Assembly: GCA_903905455.1 (NCBI GenBank)
Contig: CAIVGN010000134.1
Location: 26,504-90,503, forward strand
Direction: 5' to 3'
Origin: an uncultured Archangium sp.
GTDB taxonomy: Bacteria; Myxococcota; Myxococcia; Myxococcales; Myxococcaceae
Length of the DNA stretch: 64,000 nucleotides
Shown: one piece after another, positions 38,051 through 46,092 of the stretch
Layout of the letters: each line of letters opens with the position of its first letter
Numbering within the stretch: the stretch's first letter is position 1
Made by a program: the position numbers and the translations under genes
Notes under the pieces: generated by a model
What the model was told of the DNA's origin: nothing
Seen by the model: only the letters and a program-made list of their open reading frames with translations
Databases searched by the model: none

Positions 38051-38868
38051 TCCGGCTGGTCATCAACGCCGACGATCTCGGGCTGCACCCGCGCCTCGAC
38101 GAGGGCATCTTCGCGGCCCACACCGACGGCGTGGTCACCAGCGCCACGGTGCTCGCCACCGGGCCCACCGCCGCCGAGGCGATCCGCCGCGCGGGCCAGA
38201 CGAAGCTGGGGCTGGGCCTGCACCTGTGCCTCACCACCCACCTCACCCCCGCGGCGCCGGCGCGCGACGTGCGCTGGCTCGCCCCCGGCGGCCGCTTTCG
38301 CCGGGACTGGGCCGAACTCTCGGCGGCCTGGCTCTCGCGGCTGATTCCCGCCGAAGAGGTGATCGCCGAGTTCCGCGCCCAGGTGCGCCGCGCGCGCGAG
38401 CTGGGCGCCGACATCGATCACCTCGACACCCACCAGCACCTGCACCTGCTGCCGGGCATGACCTCCATCGTCGAGGTGCTCGCCGCCGAGCTGGGCGTGC
38501 CCCTGCGCTGGCCCCGCGAGCGGCCCAACGCGCACTGGCTCATTCACCCCGGCGCGGCCATCAAGTCAGCGCTGCTGGGCACGCTCTCGCGGGCCAAGCA
38601 GCCGCGGGGCATCAAGCGCGTGCCCGCCCTGGGCGTCTTCGAGTCGGGCCGCCTCACCGAGAAGCGGCTGCTGCGGCTGCTGGGCAAGCTGCGCGAGGGC
38701 GACAACGAGATCGTCACCCACCCCGGCCTGGACCCCGGCGCCGTGCCGCAAGACCCGAAGTGGCGCTACGACTGGGAACAGGAGCTGGCGGCGGTGTTGA
38801 GCCCCCGCGTCCGCGAGGCGATCGCGCACGCGGGCATCGAGCTGGTCACCTACCGCCAGCTGGGCTGA
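38047..38868 (+). CDS. YdjC/ChbG-family carbohydrate deacetylase (HpnK-like)
   Basis: The 273-residue protein starts MIRLVINADDLGL, with Asp residues for the metal/catalytic site, and has HLDTHQHLHLLPG, the second metal-binding His motif of YdjC/ChbG enzymes. These remove acetyl groups from oligosaccharides or hopanoid-linked sugars. Start GTG at 38047 overlaps the glycosyltransferase stop. The pair glycosyltransferase plus YdjC deacetylase fits synthesis of a deacetylated glycolipid, but no hopanoid genes are visible here. Confidence 0.9.
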   Translation: MIRLVINADDLGLHPRLDEGIFAAHTDGVVTSATVLATGPTAAEAIRRAGQTKLGLGLHLCLTTHLTPAAPARDVRWLAPGGRFRRDWAELSAAWLSRLIPAEEVIAEFRAQVRRARELGADIDHLDTHQHLHLLPGMTSIVEVLAAELGVPLRWPRERPNAHWLIHPGAAIKSALLGTLSRAKQPRGIKRVPALGVFESGRLTEKRLLRLLGKLREGDNEIVTHPGLDPGAVPQDPKWRYDWEQELAAVLSPRVREAIAHAGIELVTYRQLG

Positions 38869-38875
38869 GCGCCCG

Positions 38876-41377
38876 TCAGCCGATCTCCGGCACGCAGGCG
38901 CAGGCCATGGCGTCGCACATGAACCCCAGGCCGCAGCCGCCACAGCCAGGCGCGCAGATGCACGAGCGCTGCAGCGGGTCGCAGACCATCGGCGCCACGC
39001 AGGTGCCCCCGCAGGCGTCGCCGTTCGGGTCGGGCGACCCGTCGTTCCAGTACTTGTAGCTGACGGCCACCTGCACGCCCGCCGCGCTGGGGATGCAGTT
39101 GCCGAAGAACACCAGGCGCCGCGTCGCGGGGTCGATGTCCCAGCCGTTGGTGCGGTCGCGCGGCACGTCGGCGGTGTTGCAGGTGCCGCGGGTGGTGGCG
39201 ATGGCCACCTTGATGGTCGCGGAGATGGGCGGGCGCTGGAGCTGCGTGCCCGTGCCGCCGATGACCGCGGAGAGGATGGCGTCGATGGTCGCGGCCTGCT
39301 GCGCGGTCTGCTGCGCCGTGGGGTTCTGGGGGTTGAAGACCATGATGTTGCCGATCACCCCGCCCGTGGCGCGGATGAGCGAGTGGTACTTGCCCACCGG
39401 GTCTTCCGGGTCTTCGTTGGCGCAGGTCGAACCCTCGGGGCACACGATGCCGTGGGTCGCGAAGCGCCGGCCGCCGAAGTAGCCCGTGAGGAAGGTCTGC
39501 ATCTCCACCGCGGAGATGGCCGACTGCTCGTGGGTGTCGGTGAGGAAGATGAGGTGACCCTGGGCGTCGGCGCGGAAAGGCGTCGCGTTCGAGGGGCCGT
39601 TGCGGTTGATGAAGGTCTGGGCCCCGGCGAAGCCCTCCTCCACGCCGCTGCCCTGGGTCCCGAAGGCGCTGCCGCCGCTGAACCAGGTGGCCATGGTCGG
39701 AGCAGCGCTGGTCCAGTCCTTCATCGAGCCGTCGTAGACGCTCGCGTAGTACCCGGTGCTCACGCCCGCCGCGCGCCAGTCGAGGCCGGCGCTCAACAGC
39801 TTCTGCCCGAAGAGCGCGCCCGCGTTGGCCACGGCCGTCTGGCTCGAGGCCATCGAGCAGCTGTCATCGACCACCCACAAGAAGTCGACCTTCTGGTTCA
39901 CCGTGGCCGAGAACACCTCGCACTGGGTGTTGGCGAAGTCTCCGAACTGGGCGAGCGCGGTGCCGCCGGCGACGTCGTCGACCTTGAAGATCGACTGGCC
40001 GGTGTAGAGGCTCGCGGGGATCACCGCGATCACCACCACCGCGCGGGTGGCCGTGCGGCGCACGTACTCGGCGACGACCTTGAAGGGCCCGTTGACGCCG
40101 GCCACGCCGGCCAGGAGCCCGGTGGCGTTCATGCCCAGGTAGTTCTTCGCGATGTCGTTGACCCGGGTCTTCACGTCGGTGGAGCCGGTGACGTCGTAGA
40201 CCGCGCGCACCGATCCGCCGAAGGTGTCCCAGGTGCTGAAGGTCTGCGTGAGGGGGCCGGTGACGCCGGTGATCTTCGAGCGGCCGTCGGCCTCCTCCGC
40301 GGTGCCGTCGGCGCCGGCCGGGCCCTTGGAGATCGCCAGCCCGGCGATCTTCGTGGACGCGTCGAAGAACAGGAACCCGGCCTCGCCCGAGGCGCCCGCC
40401 ACGCGGGTGACCTCGGCGAAGTCAGGCACCAGCGCGAGTTGCACGTCGCTGGTGCCGCTCGAGTGGAAGGTGACCGGGCGCAGGTTCTGGGTGGCGCAGG
40501 CCTGCTGGGCGGGGCCCGTGCCGTCGGCGGGGTTGCCGGGGTTGAGCTCGCCGGGGTCGACGCGGCCGTTCAGGTTGGTGTCTTCGGCGCCATCGAGGAT
40601 GCCGTCACCGTCGGTGTCGGGGCTGCAGGCGTTGGTCTTCACGTTGCTGTCGGCGTCGTAGGTCGCCGCGGTGTACGTGCAGCCCATGGGGTCGGCGCCC
40701 ACCGGCTGCAACCCGCCCTCGACGCCGTCGGGCAAGCCGTCTCCGTCGGTGTCGCGCCTGGTGCCGTCGGTGACGCAGCCCGCGGCCATGGCCCGCTCCT
40801 CGCCGTCGGAATAGCCGTCGCAATCGGTGTCCTTGCGCACGGGGTCGGTCTCGGTGGGCTGGCGGCGGCCGTCGCGGTTGGCGTCTTCGTCGCCGTCGCT
40901 CACCCCGTCGCCGTCGCTGTCGGCGTTGGTGGGGCTGGTCTTCGAGTTGGGGTCGGCGTCGCCGGCGAAGGTGCACGCGGCGGACACCGAGGTCGTCTTG
41001 CCCTGCTCGACGCCGTCGAGCAGCCCGTCACCGTCGGAGTCGGAGTTGCAGGGGTCGGTGGGCGTGGTGGCGCCGTATTCTTCGGCGTCGGACAGGCCGT
41101 CGCAGTCGGTGTCCCGGGTGAGGTTCGCCGCGCCGGCGGCCGGGTCGCAGCCGGTGACGACGGTGCCGCCGCCGGTGCCACCACCGACGCCGGAGGTGCC
41201 GCCGCCCGCGCCGCCGGTGCCCGGGCCGCTACCGGTGCCGACCGTGGCCCGGCACTCGCCGGCCACGCAGATCTGGGCGTTGCTGCAGTCAGCCGAGGTG
41301 CTGCACTTCGTCGCCGTCACGCACGAGCACGCAGGGAACAACGCGCTCACGAGCGCTACCAGGAACATTCGCATCAT
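38876..41377 (-). CDS. Secreted lipoprotein with calcium-binding repeats and VWA-like domain
   Basis: The protein has 833 residues. The signal sequence ends at Cys17 (FPAC). A short Cys cluster and Gly/Thr linker follow, then a run of DxDxDG repeats (about 80-300; DTDCDGLSDAEE, DSDGDGLLDG and others) of thrombospondin type-3 kind, which bind Ca2+. From about 490 a VWA-like domain has a MIDAS-type DDSCS after FLWVV and a later FLTDTHEQS. A C-terminal Cys-rich tail ends CVPEIG. It is predicted to be a surface adhesion or matrix protein. The ATG at 41377 was chosen because it starts the signal peptide and has GGAGG about 10 nt upstream. Confidence 0.8.
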   Translation of the reverse strand: MMRMFLVALVSALFPACSCVTATKCSTSADCSNAQICVAGECRATVGTGSGPGTGGAGGGTSGVGGGTGGGTVVTGCDPAAGAANLTRDTDCDGLSDAEEYGATTPTDPCNSDSDGDGLLDGVEQGKTTSVSAACTFAGDADPNSKTSPTNADSDGDGVSDGDEDANRDGRRQPTETDPVRKDTDCDGYSDGEERAMAAGCVTDGTRRDTDGDGLPDGVEGGLQPVGADPMGCTYTAATYDADSNVKTNACSPDTDGDGILDGAEDTNLNGRVDPGELNPGNPADGTGPAQQACATQNLRPVTFHSSGTSDVQLALVPDFAEVTRVAGASGEAGFLFFDASTKIAGLAISKGPAGADGTAEEADGRSKITGVTGPLTQTFSTWDTFGGSVRAVYDVTGSTDVKTRVNDIAKNYLGMNATGLLAGVAGVNGPFKVVAEYVRRTATRAVVVIAVIPASLYTGQSIFKVDDVAGGTALAQFGDFANTQCEVFSATVNQKVDFLWVVDDSCSMASSQTAVANAGALFGQKLLSAGLDWRAAGVSTGYYASVYDGSMKDWTSAAPTMATWFSGGSAFGTQGSGVEEGFAGAQTFINRNGPSNATPFRADAQGHLIFLTDTHEQSAISAVEMQTFLTGYFGGRRFATHGIVCPEGSTCANEDPEDPVGKYHSLIRATGGVIGNIMVFNPQNPTAQQTAQQAATIDAILSAVIGGTGTQLQRPPISATIKVAIATTRGTCNTADVPRDRTNGWDIDPATRRLVFFGNCIPSAAGVQVAVSYKYWNDGSPDPNGDACGGTCVAPMVCDPLQRSCICAPGCGGCGLGFMCDAMACACVPEIG

Positions 41378-41414
41378 GTCGGTGAGACCTCCGCAGCAAC
41401 CAGTCGGCAACGCC

Positions 41415-41442
41415 CGCTCCAGGCGATGCCCCCTTTGGAGCG
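41415..41442. terminator. Hairpin between the methyltransferase and the VWA lipoprotein gene
   Basis: Perfect 7-bp arms CGCTCCA and TGGAGCG enclose a 14-nt loop 8-35 nt after the methyltransferase stop. There is no U-tract, so intrinsic termination is doubtful; attenuation is possible. Confidence 0.3.
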
Positions 41443-41449
41443 GTGGAGC

Positions 41450-42103
41450 CTACCGGCACTCGGCGACGAAGAGAACGTGGGGGGTGGTGCTGCCCTGCGA
41501 GAGGGAGATCGTCTCAGCCACTGAGAAACCGGCGCGCTCGAGCAGGGCCCGGGTGGTCTCACGCTTCGAGAAACCCACGGCGCCGCTGCCCTTGGTGCGA
41601 CCGAGCAGCCGCACCATCACCTGCTCCTGCAGCAGGGCCTTGCGGGTGCGCCAGCCACCGTCGTCTTCGGCTTCCTTGAGCAGCAACCGCCCGCCCTTCT
41701 TGAGCAGTTGGCGGCAGGCGGCGAGGAAGTCGGGCCAATCGCTGGTGGGCAGGAGGTACAGCACGTCGGCGACGGTGATGGTGTCGTAGGTGCCCGGCTC
41801 GAGGGACGCGAGGCGCTCGACGGTCATCACGTCGAAGCGGGTGTTGCCCAGCTTGCCCACCGAGCGCCGCGCCCAGTCGATCTTCTTGGGGTCGGGGTCG
41901 ATGCCCACCACGAAGCGATCGGGGAAGCCCAGGGCCAGCATCGAGCACAGCAGCCCGTGCCCGCAGCCCACGTCGAGCATGCGCGTGCCCTTCGCGTGCT
42001 GCGCGAGCAGGTCGAGGGGCGCGCTGAAGAGCCGCGCCCTCACGAAGAGCCGCTCTGCGAGAGGCAGCGGCTTGAAGACCGAGAGGGCGGGATGGGTGAG
42101 CAC
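41450..42103 (-). CDS. SAM-dependent class I methyltransferase
   Basis: This is a 217-residue protein with motif I MLDVGCGHGLLCSM, motif II acidic GIDPDPKKID, and a post-motif strand TVADVLYLLP typical of class I methyltransferases. No substrate-specific domain is recognisable. The GTG start at 42103 lies 3 nt after the fadJ stop without its own ribosome site, so it is likely translated by coupling. The link to beta-oxidation is positional only. Confidence 0.82.
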   Translation of the reverse strand: MLTHPALSVFKPLPLAERLFVRARLFSAPLDLLAQHAKGTRMLDVGCGHGLLCSMLALGFPDRFVVGIDPDPKKIDWARRSVGKLGNTRFDVMTVERLASLEPGTYDTITVADVLYLLPTSDWPDFLAACRQLLKKGGRLLLKEAEDDGGWRTRKALLQEQVMVRLLGRTKGSGAVGFSKRETTRALLERAGFSVAETISLSQGSTTPHVLFVAECR

Positions 42104-42106
42104 GGG

Positions 42107-44311
42107 TTAGTGGAACTTCCGGCCGGTCTTCACGTACTCGGCGAGCAGGGGCGCGGGGGTGAAGCGCTTGCCGTGGCGCTCCTCGAAGTGCTCGGTGCGC
42201 AGGAGGATCTTCCCCAGGCCCTGGGCGTCGGCGTAGCGGAAGGGCCCGCCGAGGAACGGGGGGAACCCCAGGCCGAAGATGGCCCCGATGTCCCCGTCGC
42301 GCGGGCTGCGCAAGACGCCCTCGCCCAGGCAGCGGATCGCCTCGTTGACCATCTGCAGCGCGCAGCGCTCAGCCATCTCGGAGCGGTCGAAGCGCTTGCG
42401 GTCCTTGCCCTGGGGGGTGAGCGCGTAGATCGAGGTGTCGACCTCGCCCTTCTTGCCGTGCTCGTAGAGGTAGAAGCCCTTCTGGGCCTTGCGACCCAGG
42501 CGGCCGTCCTTGACCAGCGCGTCGGTGGTGTCGGGGGCGAGCATGCGATCGCCGAACGCGGCGTGCATGATCTTCGCGACCTTCGCGGCGACGTCGATGC
42601 CCACTTCGTCGAGCAGGGTGATGGGGCCCACGGGGAAGCCGAAGTCGACGAGCGCACGATCGAGCTCCGCGATGTCGGCGCCCTCGGACAACAGGAACGC
42701 CGCCTCGTTCATGTACGGCGCGAGGATCCGCGAGGTGTAGAAGCCCACGCCGTCGTTGACGACGATCACCGTCTTGCCTTGCTTCTTGCCGACCTCCACG
42801 CAGGTCGCGGTCACCCAGTCGGCGGTGCCCTTGTGGGTGATGACCTCGAGCAGGGGCATCTTGTTGACCGGCGAGAAGTAATGCATTCCCACCACGGTCT
42901 CGGGGTGCTTGCTGGCCTTGGCGATCTCGGTGATGGGGATCGACGAGGTGTTCGAGGCGAAGATGGTCTCTGGGCCGCAGACGCTCTCGATGTCCTTGAC
43001 CATCTGGTGCTTGAGCTTCAGGTCTTCGAAGACGGCCTCGATCACCAGGTCGACGCGCTTGAAACCCGAGTAGTCGGTGGTGGCGCTGACGAGGGCCATG
43101 GCCTTCTCGGCCTCGCGCCAGGTCAACGAGCGCTTCTTGACCCGCTCGTCGAAGAGGCTGCGCACGTGGGCCATGGCCCGGCCGGCGCCGGCCTCGTCCT
43201 TGTCCTTGATGCGCACCGGCACGCCGGAGAGCGCGGCGCTGACGTAGGCGATGCCGCCGCCCATCAGGCCGCCGCCGAGCATGCCCAGCTTCTTGACCTC
43301 GCGCGGCTTCACCTTGGGGTCGGCGACGCCGTTGTCCTTCTTGAGGGCGGTGGTGGCGAAGAAGATCTCCACCAGGCGCTTGCTGATGTCGTTCATCACC
43401 AGCTCGCCGAAGGCCGCGGCTTCGGCCTCGAGGCCGGCCTTCATGCCCTTCTCGAGGCCGATGCGCACTACCTCGAGGGCCTTCTCCGGCGCGGGGTACT
43501 TGCCGCGGGTCTTCTTGAGCAGCTGCTTCTTCGCCTGGTCGAAGAGCACCTTGCGACCCAGCGGGTTGTCCTCGAGCGCGAACTCCGCCCAGGCCTCGCG
43601 GTTGGTCAGGCCCTTCAAGATCTCGGGGAACGACTTGCTCTTGGCGATCGACGGGGCGAGGCCGCGCTGGCGCTCGATCTTCAGCGTGCCGTCGGCGAGC
43701 TCACCGGCGCGGGACAGCGCGATCTGCCGGAGGATGGGGGCGGGCACCACCTCGTCCACCACGCCCAGCTTGAGGGCCTTCTTCGCCTTCAAGGTCTTGC
43801 CGGTGAGGATCAGGTCGAGCGCGGCCTGGGCGCCGATGAGCGCGGGCAGCCGCTGCGTGCCGCCGGCGCCGGGGATGAGGCCCAGCTGCACCTCGGGCAG
43901 GGCGAGGGACGTCCTGGGGCTGTCGGTGGCGATGCGGTAGTCGCAGGCCAGCGCCCACTCGAGGCCGCCGCCCAGGCAGGCCCCGTGGATGGCCGCGACC
44001 ACCGGCTTCTCGAAGGCGTCGAGGCGATCGAAGCCCGCCTGGCCCTGCCGCGAGAGCGCGCTGGCGTCACCGGCGGTCTTGATGGTCTGCAGGAAGTCGA
44101 TCTTCGCCCCGGCGATGAAGGTGTCCTTCTTGCCGGAGATGATGACGATGGCCTTCGCGCTGGAGTCCGACGCGGCGCGGGTCATCAGCCCTTCGAACTC
44201 CTGGCTTACCTGCGGCGCGATGGTGTTGACCGGCTCGCCTTCCATGTCGAAGGTGATCACCGCGACCCCGGCCTCGACGACGTACGAGAAGTTCTTCGTG
44301 GGGGTGCTCAT
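42107..44311 (-). CDS. fadJ: FadJ-type multifunctional beta-oxidation enzyme (enoyl-CoA hydratase/3-hydroxyacyl-CoA dehydrogenase)
   Basis: The 734-residue protein catalyses hydration of 2-enoyl-CoA and NAD-dependent oxidation of 3-hydroxyacyl-CoA. The N-terminal crotonase half has the oxyanion-hole region GACLGGGLEWALACDYRIATD and a second GLIPGAGGTQRLP. The dehydrogenase half begins near 320 with the NAD loop GMLGGGLMGGGIAY and contains SNTSSIPI and GMHYFSPVNKMPLLEV. Length fits FadJ/FadB. Its ATG overlaps the thiolase stop (TAATG), giving the classic thiolase-multienzyme pair in fadI-fadJ order. Confidence 0.95.
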   Translation of the reverse strand: MSTPTKNFSYVVEAGVAVITFDMEGEPVNTIAPQVSQEFEGLMTRAASDSSAKAIVIISGKKDTFIAGAKIDFLQTIKTAGDASALSRQGQAGFDRLDAFEKPVVAAIHGACLGGGLEWALACDYRIATDSPRTSLALPEVQLGLIPGAGGTQRLPALIGAQAALDLILTGKTLKAKKALKLGVVDEVVPAPILRQIALSRAGELADGTLKIERQRGLAPSIAKSKSFPEILKGLTNREAWAEFALEDNPLGRKVLFDQAKKQLLKKTRGKYPAPEKALEVVRIGLEKGMKAGLEAEAAAFGELVMNDISKRLVEIFFATTALKKDNGVADPKVKPREVKKLGMLGGGLMGGGIAYVSAALSGVPVRIKDKDEAGAGRAMAHVRSLFDERVKKRSLTWREAEKAMALVSATTDYSGFKRVDLVIEAVFEDLKLKHQMVKDIESVCGPETIFASNTSSIPITEIAKASKHPETVVGMHYFSPVNKMPLLEVITHKGTADWVTATCVEVGKKQGKTVIVVNDGVGFYTSRILAPYMNEAAFLLSEGADIAELDRALVDFGFPVGPITLLDEVGIDVAAKVAKIMHAAFGDRMLAPDTTDALVKDGRLGRKAQKGFYLYEHGKKGEVDTSIYALTPQGKDRKRFDRSEMAERCALQMVNEAIRCLGEGVLRSPRDGDIGAIFGLGFPPFLGGPFRYADAQGLGKILLRTEHFEERHGKRFTPAPLLAEYVKTGRKFH

Positions 44312-45600
44312 TATTCACGCTCCAGGACGACGGCGGCGCCCTGCCCACCCTGGGCACAGACGGTGACGAGGGCCTTCGAGAGGTTCCTGCGCTTCAGCTC
44401 CCGCAGGGACTGGTGGAGGATGCGCGCGCCCGTGGCCGCGAAGGGGTGACCCAGCGCGATGGAGCCGCCGTTGACGTTGAGCTTGCTGCGGTCGACCTCG
44501 CCCAGCGCGGCCTTGCGGCCCAGCTTCTGCGCGAAGAGCTTCGACTCGAAGGCCTGGATGTTCGAGGCCACCTGCGCGGCGAAGGCCTCGTGCATGTCGA
44601 TGAGGTCCATGTCCTTCAGGGTCAGCCCCGCGCGATCGAGGGCGATGGGCGCCGCGTAGGCCGGGCCCTGGAGCAGCTGCTCCCCGGGGTCGGTGGCCGC
44701 GAAGGCGTAGGAGCGCAGGAAGCCCAGCGGCTGGTAGCCCAGGGCCTTCGCCTTCTCTTCGCTCATGAGGATCAGCGCGGCCGCGCCGTCGGTCAACGGC
44801 GAGGCGTTACCCGCGGTGACCGTGCCGTAGCGGCGATCGAACACGGGCTTGAGCGCCGAGAGGGCCTCGAACGACGCGTCTTCGCGCACGAGGTTGTCCA
44901 TCGCGGCGATCTCCTTGTACTTCGGAGGCACGGCGACGTTCATCACCTCGTCCTTGAAGAGGCCCGCCTTCCACGCGCGCGCCGCGTTCTGGTGGGAAGC
45001 GAGGGTGAGCTCGTCCTGCTCGCGGCGGGTGATGCCGTTCTCCTTGGCCATCTTCTCGGCCGAGTCACCCATGGACATGCCGGTGGAATACTCGGCGATC
45101 GCCGGGGGCACGGGGAGCAGGTCCTTGCCCTTGAGCTGCTGGAAGGGCTTGAGCCGCGCCGCGAGGTTCTTGGCCTTCGAGGCGCTGACCAGCGCGTGGG
45201 CCAGCGGGCGCGAGGTGAAGATCGGCGGGTCGCTCATCGACTCGGTGCCGCCGGCGATGCCCACGTCGGCCACGCCCAGCTGGATCGAGTTGGCGACGTT
45301 GACCGCCGCCTGGATGGAGGTCGCGCAGGCGCGGACCACGGTGTGCGTCTGGATGCGGCGCGGGAGCCCGGTCAGCAGCACCAGCTCGCGCGCGATCGAC
45401 GACGCCGTGAGCGAGGGCACCACCTGGCCGAAGACCAGCTCGTCGATCTCGTTGGGGTCGAGGTCGTAGCGCTGCACCAGCTCCTGCACGACGATCCGGC
45501 CCAGATCGAGCGCCGTGAGATCGTTGAATACGGTGTTCGCCTTCACGAAGGGGGTCCGAAGACCTCCGATGATCGCGACCCGACGGTTGCCCTGCGCCAT
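44311..45600 (-). CDS. fadI: FadI-type 3-ketoacyl-CoA thiolase
   Basis: The 429-residue thiolase removes acetyl-CoA from 3-ketoacyl-CoA. The nucleophile is Cys92 (VVRACATS); the general-base region is MHEAFAAQ, followed by GGSIALGHPFAATGAR and the second catalytic Cys in CAQGGQG. The ATG at 45600 is preceded by GGAGG and begins at the conserved RVAIIGGLRTPF; longer upstream frames add a non-homologous leader. First gene of the fadI-fadJ-methyltransferase run; divergent from the cold-shock gene. Confidence 0.95.
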   Translation of the reverse strand: MAQGNRRVAIIGGLRTPFVKANTVFNDLTALDLGRIVVQELVQRYDLDPNEIDELVFGQVVPSLTASSIARELVLLTGLPRRIQTHTVVRACATSIQAAVNVANSIQLGVADVGIAGGTESMSDPPIFTSRPLAHALVSASKAKNLAARLKPFQQLKGKDLLPVPPAIAEYSTGMSMGDSAEKMAKENGITRREQDELTLASHQNAARAWKAGLFKDEVMNVAVPPKYKEIAAMDNLVREDASFEALSALKPVFDRRYGTVTAGNASPLTDGAAALILMSEEKAKALGYQPLGFLRSYAFAATDPGEQLLQGPAYAAPIALDRAGLTLKDMDLIDMHEAFAAQVASNIQAFESKLFAQKLGRKAALGEVDRSKLNVNGGSIALGHPFAATGARILHQSLRELKRRNLSKALVTVCAQGGQGAAVVLERE

Positions 45601-45669
45601 GAAGCCTCCACGGAAGATGAGCGAGACGGGTGGTGGATAGGGCTGGCTGATTCCAGAGTCAACGAGCAT

Positions 45670-45684
45670 TGACGCAAGGCGTCA
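45670..45684. promoter_or_regulatory. Perfect palindrome TGACGC-AAG-GCGTCA between fadI and csp
   Basis: Six-base arms with a 3-nt spacer lie 70 nt upstream of fadI and about 98 nt upstream of the cold-shock gene. The length and symmetry suit a dimeric repressor of TetR/MarR kind. The left arm also creates TTGACG on the plus strand, but no good -10 follows 16-18 nt later. It could control fadI-fadJ, csp or both. Confidence 0.4.
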
Positions 45685-45740
45685 GCACTCCAGAGAGGGG
45701 GGGGCTGGCGCTGCGTGCGGAAAAGGCGTACACAGCGCAC

Positions 45741-45781
45741 GCCTCAATTTTCGAGGCCAGCAAACGAAAGCAAAACAGCAA
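45741..45781 (+). promoter_or_regulatory. A-rich 5' leader with small hairpin ahead of the cold-shock gene
   Basis: GCCTC and GAGGC pair around a 7-nt loop, then 24 nt follow, rich in A and lacking any GGAG-like ribosome site, up to the ATG at 45782. Cold-shock mRNAs commonly use structured leaders, so this may be a temperature- or S1-dependent initiation region (inference). Confidence 0.4.
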
Positions 45782-45988
45782 ATGGCACTTGGCACTGTGA
45801 AGTGGTTCAACGACGCGAAGGGTTTCGGTTTCATCAGCCAGGACGGCGGGGGCGACGACGTGTTCTGCCACCACACCGCGATCTCGGCCGACGGCTTCCG
45901 CACCCTCGCTGAGGGTCAGAAGGTTGAGTTCGACGTGAACAAGGGTCCTAAGGGCCTCCAGGCGGCGAACGTTCGCGTCGTCAGCTGA
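45782..45988 (+). CDS. CspA-family cold-shock RNA-binding protein
   Basis: The 68-residue OB-fold protein binds single-stranded nucleic acids. It has [15 protein letters not shown] with RNP1 KGFGFI. The RNP2 segment reads DVFCHHTAI instead of the usual DVFVHFSAI, so Cys and a second His replace Val and Phe on the nucleic-acid face. It ends [12 protein letters not shown], full length. It is monocistronic, with a hairpin terminator about 30 nt downstream. Confidence 0.96.
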   Translation: MALGTVKWFNDAKGFGFISQDGGGDDVFCHHTAISADGFRTLAEGQKVEFDVNKGPKGLQAANVRVVS

Positions 45989-46016
45989 ATCAGACTCACC
46001 TCTGAATCACCTCTGG

Positions 46017-46057
46017 GGCTCGGTTTCCTTCGCGGAAGCCGGGCTTCAGTCGTTTCT
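46017..46057 (+). terminator. Hairpin terminator after the cold-shock gene
   Basis: The 11-bp stem (46018-46028 with 46034-46044, two G-U pairs when transcribed) has a UUCGC loop, followed by a pyrimidine-rich tail with TTTCT. It lies between the csp stop and the convergent amylase stop (46093), so it may serve both strands. Confidence 0.6.
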
Positions 46058-46092
46058 GGGCCGCGGGGGAGCCAGCGGCCATGCGACGACCC

